Part shown: positions 62,285 through 64,000 of the stretch, in pieces
Position numbering within the stretch: the stretch's first letter is position 1
Layout of the letters: every line of letters starts with the position of its first letter
Assembly (NCBI GenBank): GCA_035634255.1
Contig: DASQDI010000153.1
Coordinates: forward strand, 1 to 64,000
DNA: 64,000 nt
Reading direction: 5' to 3'
DNA from: DATLMR01 sp035634255
Lineage (GTDB): Bacteria; Acidobacteriota; Blastocatellia; UBA7656
Notes under the pieces: generated by a model
What the model was told of the DNA's origin: nothing
Seen by the model: only the letters and a program-made list of their open reading frames with translations
The model's database searches: none
Translations under genes and position numbers: made by a program

Positions 62285-62370
62285 GTGGAACTCCTCACAC
62301 TTCTCCCCGCTCTAGCCGGATGGCCGCCCGAAATCAGGGAGGGCTCAATAAATTCACCTGGGCGAGTTCG

Positions 62371-63261
62371 TTAAAGCAGGTTCATCGGCACGGGATTTTG
62401 CGGGTCCGAGTAATCGTAAAACCCGCGCCCGGCTTTCCTGCCGTAAAGTCCCGCCATGACCATCCGCTTCAGCAGAGGCGGGGGGGCGAACCTCTTCTCC
62501 TTGAACTCGTCGAACATGATGTTCGCGATGTAGTAGGTCGTGTCGAGCCCGACGAAATCTCCGAGCGTCAAAGGCCCCATCGGGTACCCGCAGCCCAGCT
62601 TCATGGCGTTGTCGATGTCGACTATGGAGCCGACCCCCTCTTCGAGCGCTCGGATCGAGTCGAGCATGTATGGCACTAGCAAGCGGTTCACTATGAAGCC
62701 CGTGCGGTCGGAGGTCTGGACGGGGACCTTGCCTATCTCTCTCGCGAACTGCGTCGCCTCCTGAAAGACCTCGGGCGCGGTGAGGATCGTCCGGATGACC
62801 TCGACGAGCTTCATCACCGGGACCGGGTTGAAGAAGTGCAGGCCTATGAACCGGCGCTGACGTTCGGCGCTCACGGCGGTCATCATCTGCGTTATCGACA
62901 GGCTCGACGTGTTCGAGGCGAAGACCGTGTCCGGCCCGCAAATCTGGTCGAGCCCGGAGTAAATCTTCGCCTTCTCTTCGTAGTTCTCGATTATCGCCTC
63001 GATGACGATGTCGGACCCTTCGGCCTCTTCCAGTCGGGTCGAGCCCCGCAGCCGCGACATGGTCTGCTCCTTCGACTCGGGTGAGAGCTTGCCTTTCTCG
63101 ACGAGCTTACCCATCTGCTTGTCTATCGAGCCGAGCCCCTTCTTCAGGTACTCTTCGGACACTTCAATGACCGTCGTGTCGAGGCCCGCCTGCGCGCACA
63201 CCTGAGCGATCCCCGACCCCATCAGGCCGCAGCCGAGCACCGCGACTTTTTTAATAGCCAT
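62371..63261 (-). CDS. 3-hydroxyacyl/3-hydroxybutyryl-CoA dehydrogenase
   Basis: A 296-residue NAD-dependent dehydrogenase that oxidises 3-hydroxyacyl-CoA to the 3-oxo form in beta-oxidation or butyrate metabolism. The Rossmann motif VAVLGCGLMGSGIAQ is at the start; the active-site region is FASNTSSLSITQMMTA and GLHFFNPVPVMKLVEVI, with the catalytic His; a helical C-terminal dimerisation domain follows (GFIVNRLLVPYMLDSI). The start at 63261 is chosen because GGAGG lies eight bases upstream; an ATG at 63276 is five codons earlier and lacks a ribosome site. It is 86 bases upstream of the MBL gene on the same strand and may be co-transcribed. Confidence 0.93.
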   Translation of the reverse strand: MAIKKVAVLGCGLMGSGIAQVCAQAGLDTTVIEVSEEYLKKGLGSIDKQMGKLVEKGKLSPESKEQTMSRLRGSTRLEEAEGSDIVIEAIIENYEEKAKIYSGLDQICGPDTVFASNTSSLSITQMMTAVSAERQRRFIGLHFFNPVPVMKLVEVIRTILTAPEVFQEATQFAREIGKVPVQTSDRTGFIVNRLLVPYMLDSIRALEEGVGSIVDIDNAMKLGCGYPMGPLTLGDFVGLDTTYYIANIMFDEFKEKRFAPPPLLKRMVMAGLYGRKAGRGFYDYSDPQNPVPMNLL

Positions 63262-63373
63262 CGCCTTTGCCTCCATTCAATAAGAGATAATGATTTCGAG
63301 CGAACCGGTAAGGTTATTACTTCGGGGCGCAATCTTCAACCGGTAAACGGCGGAATAAATTCTGACCGCGAGG

Positions 63374-64000
63374 CTACTCCCGGCCCGCCCAGGCCTCGAA
63401 CTCTTTGAGGAAGCCGTTGGCCTTCAGGACGAGCGCGTTCTGCTCGGCGAGGGCCCTGACCCGGTCCGCCGACTTCGCCTGCGAGTATTTCTCGACGAGG
63501 GCTTTCTGCTCCGACAGGAGTTCGAGAAGTGTCGCGCGAAGCTCTACGGCTTTGCCCCGCAGGGCCGGCGCCCGCTCCGCGGCCCGGATTCCGCGCTCGG
63601 ACGCATCCAGGGCCCGCCGGGCCGCGTCGCCTGACCCCGCATTCATCGACTCCCGAAAAGCCTCGCCCGACTCGACCATCGAGTTGTAGCCCTCGCTCAT
63701 GCCTTTGTAGTAATTGATTCTCGCGGTTTCGGGGTTCGAGGTGAGATTCGCGAGGCTCAGAGAGGGGCCGTCATACCTCTGCGCCGCGATGAAGATGGAG
63801 CTGAATATTATGGCGAGGCTCCCCCACCCGAGCGCCCTCCACACGAACGTAGAATCCGCCTCCTGCGGGCGCTTGTAAGGGATCACGAAGCCGAGCGCGA
63901 GGCCGGAGATCAGGCCGCCTATGTGGGCGGCGTTGTCGATCTGCCGGGCCGAAAAGCCGATGACCAGGTTTAAAAGGATGAGCGGGATGACTCGCTTCTT
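63374..64000 (-). CDS. Rhomboid family protease, C-terminal fragment
   Basis: A frame that enters from the right edge. The first visible residues (KKRVIPLILLNLVIGFSARQ, then IDNAAHIGGLISGLALGF) are a rhomboid membrane helix with the catalytic His region (AAHIGG), so this is the C-terminal part of a rhomboid protease. It ends with a soluble charged coiled tail of about 115 residues (RALDASERGIRAAERAPAL, LLELLSEQKALVEKYSQ). The catalytic Ser would lie outside the window. The in-frame GTG at 63886 is not the start. It is a second rhomboid beside the one at 49289-51013. Confidence 0.85.
   Translation of the reverse strand, partial: KKRVIPLILLNLVIGFSARQIDNAAHIGGLISGLALGFVIPYKRPQEADSTFVWRALGWGSLAIIFSSIFIAAQRYDGPSLSLANLTSNPETARINYYKGMSEGYNSMVESGEAFRESMNAGSGDAARRALDASERGIRAAERAPALRGKAVELRATLLELLSEQKALVEKYSQAKSADRVRALAEQNALVLKANGFLKEFEAWAGRE

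Overview
The window is a gene-dense, GC-rich bacterial chromosome segment. Gene content points to Acidobacteriota, probably near Blastocatellia: an Oar-like TonB-dependent receptor with an N-terminal carboxypeptidase-regulatory domain, a multiheme cytochrome, a receiver protein with a long acidic linker, a dnaK-dnaJ-hspR operon, and an ABC/MoxR/DUF58 membrane cluster. This placement is inferred from gene families; no rRNA or tRNA gene was seen to confirm it. I saw no insertion sequence, prophage or CRISPR array.

Layout. 1-6.3 kb: a truncated HTH regulator, a small zinc-ribbon protein, and a minus-strand housekeeping run valS-nadC-hypothetical-birA-coaX (aminoacyl-tRNA, NAD, biotin, CoA). 6.4-13.3 kb: a receiver-domain protein, a large secreted subtilisin-like protease and a divergent outer-membrane protein. 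13.3-19.6 kb: the most unusual locus, a minus-strand cluster with a Tat-signal peptide ending in Cys-Tyr-Tyr-Phe-Gly, a nucleotidyltransferase, a glycosyltransferase-like protein and three radical SAM proteins. It looks like an undescribed ribosomally made, modified and exported peptide (RiPP-like) system. 19.7-26.5 kb: an R3H/AAA ATPase and four minor pilin-like genes that end at a clear terminator. 26.6-29 kb: a PP2C phosphatase and a cystathionine gamma-synthase-like enzyme.

29.2-38 kb: an ABC-2 transporter, two large membrane proteins, a DinB-like protein, a MoxR ATPase and a DUF58 protein on one strand. 38-42 kb: a lytic transglycosylase, pgsA, and an octaheme cytochrome with a small membrane partner. 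42-46 kb: the heat-shock operon dnaK-dnaJ-(small membrane protein)-hspR, whose near-consensus promoter overlaps an HspR (HAIR-like) operator candidate. 46-52.5 kb: the Oar-like receptor, a rhomboid-TPR protein and an MltD-like transglycosylase. 52.4-53.1 kb: a long non-coding leader. 53.1-58 kb: a fused 2-oxoacid dehydrogenase E1, a PBP4-type carboxypeptidase and a class V aminotransferase. 58-64 kb: AmrS, a radical SAM enzyme split by an endonuclease-bearing intein placed exactly before its third cluster cysteine; then a DHH phosphoesterase, a rubredoxin-MBL fusion with an altered metal site, a 3-hydroxyacyl-CoA dehydrogenase and a truncated rhomboid.

The two strongest leads are the RiPP-like cluster (13348-19596) and the AmrS intein (58704-60038). 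The dnaK promoter/operator and several TTGACA-type promoters show that this genome carries readable housekeeping promoters, which helps define transcription units.
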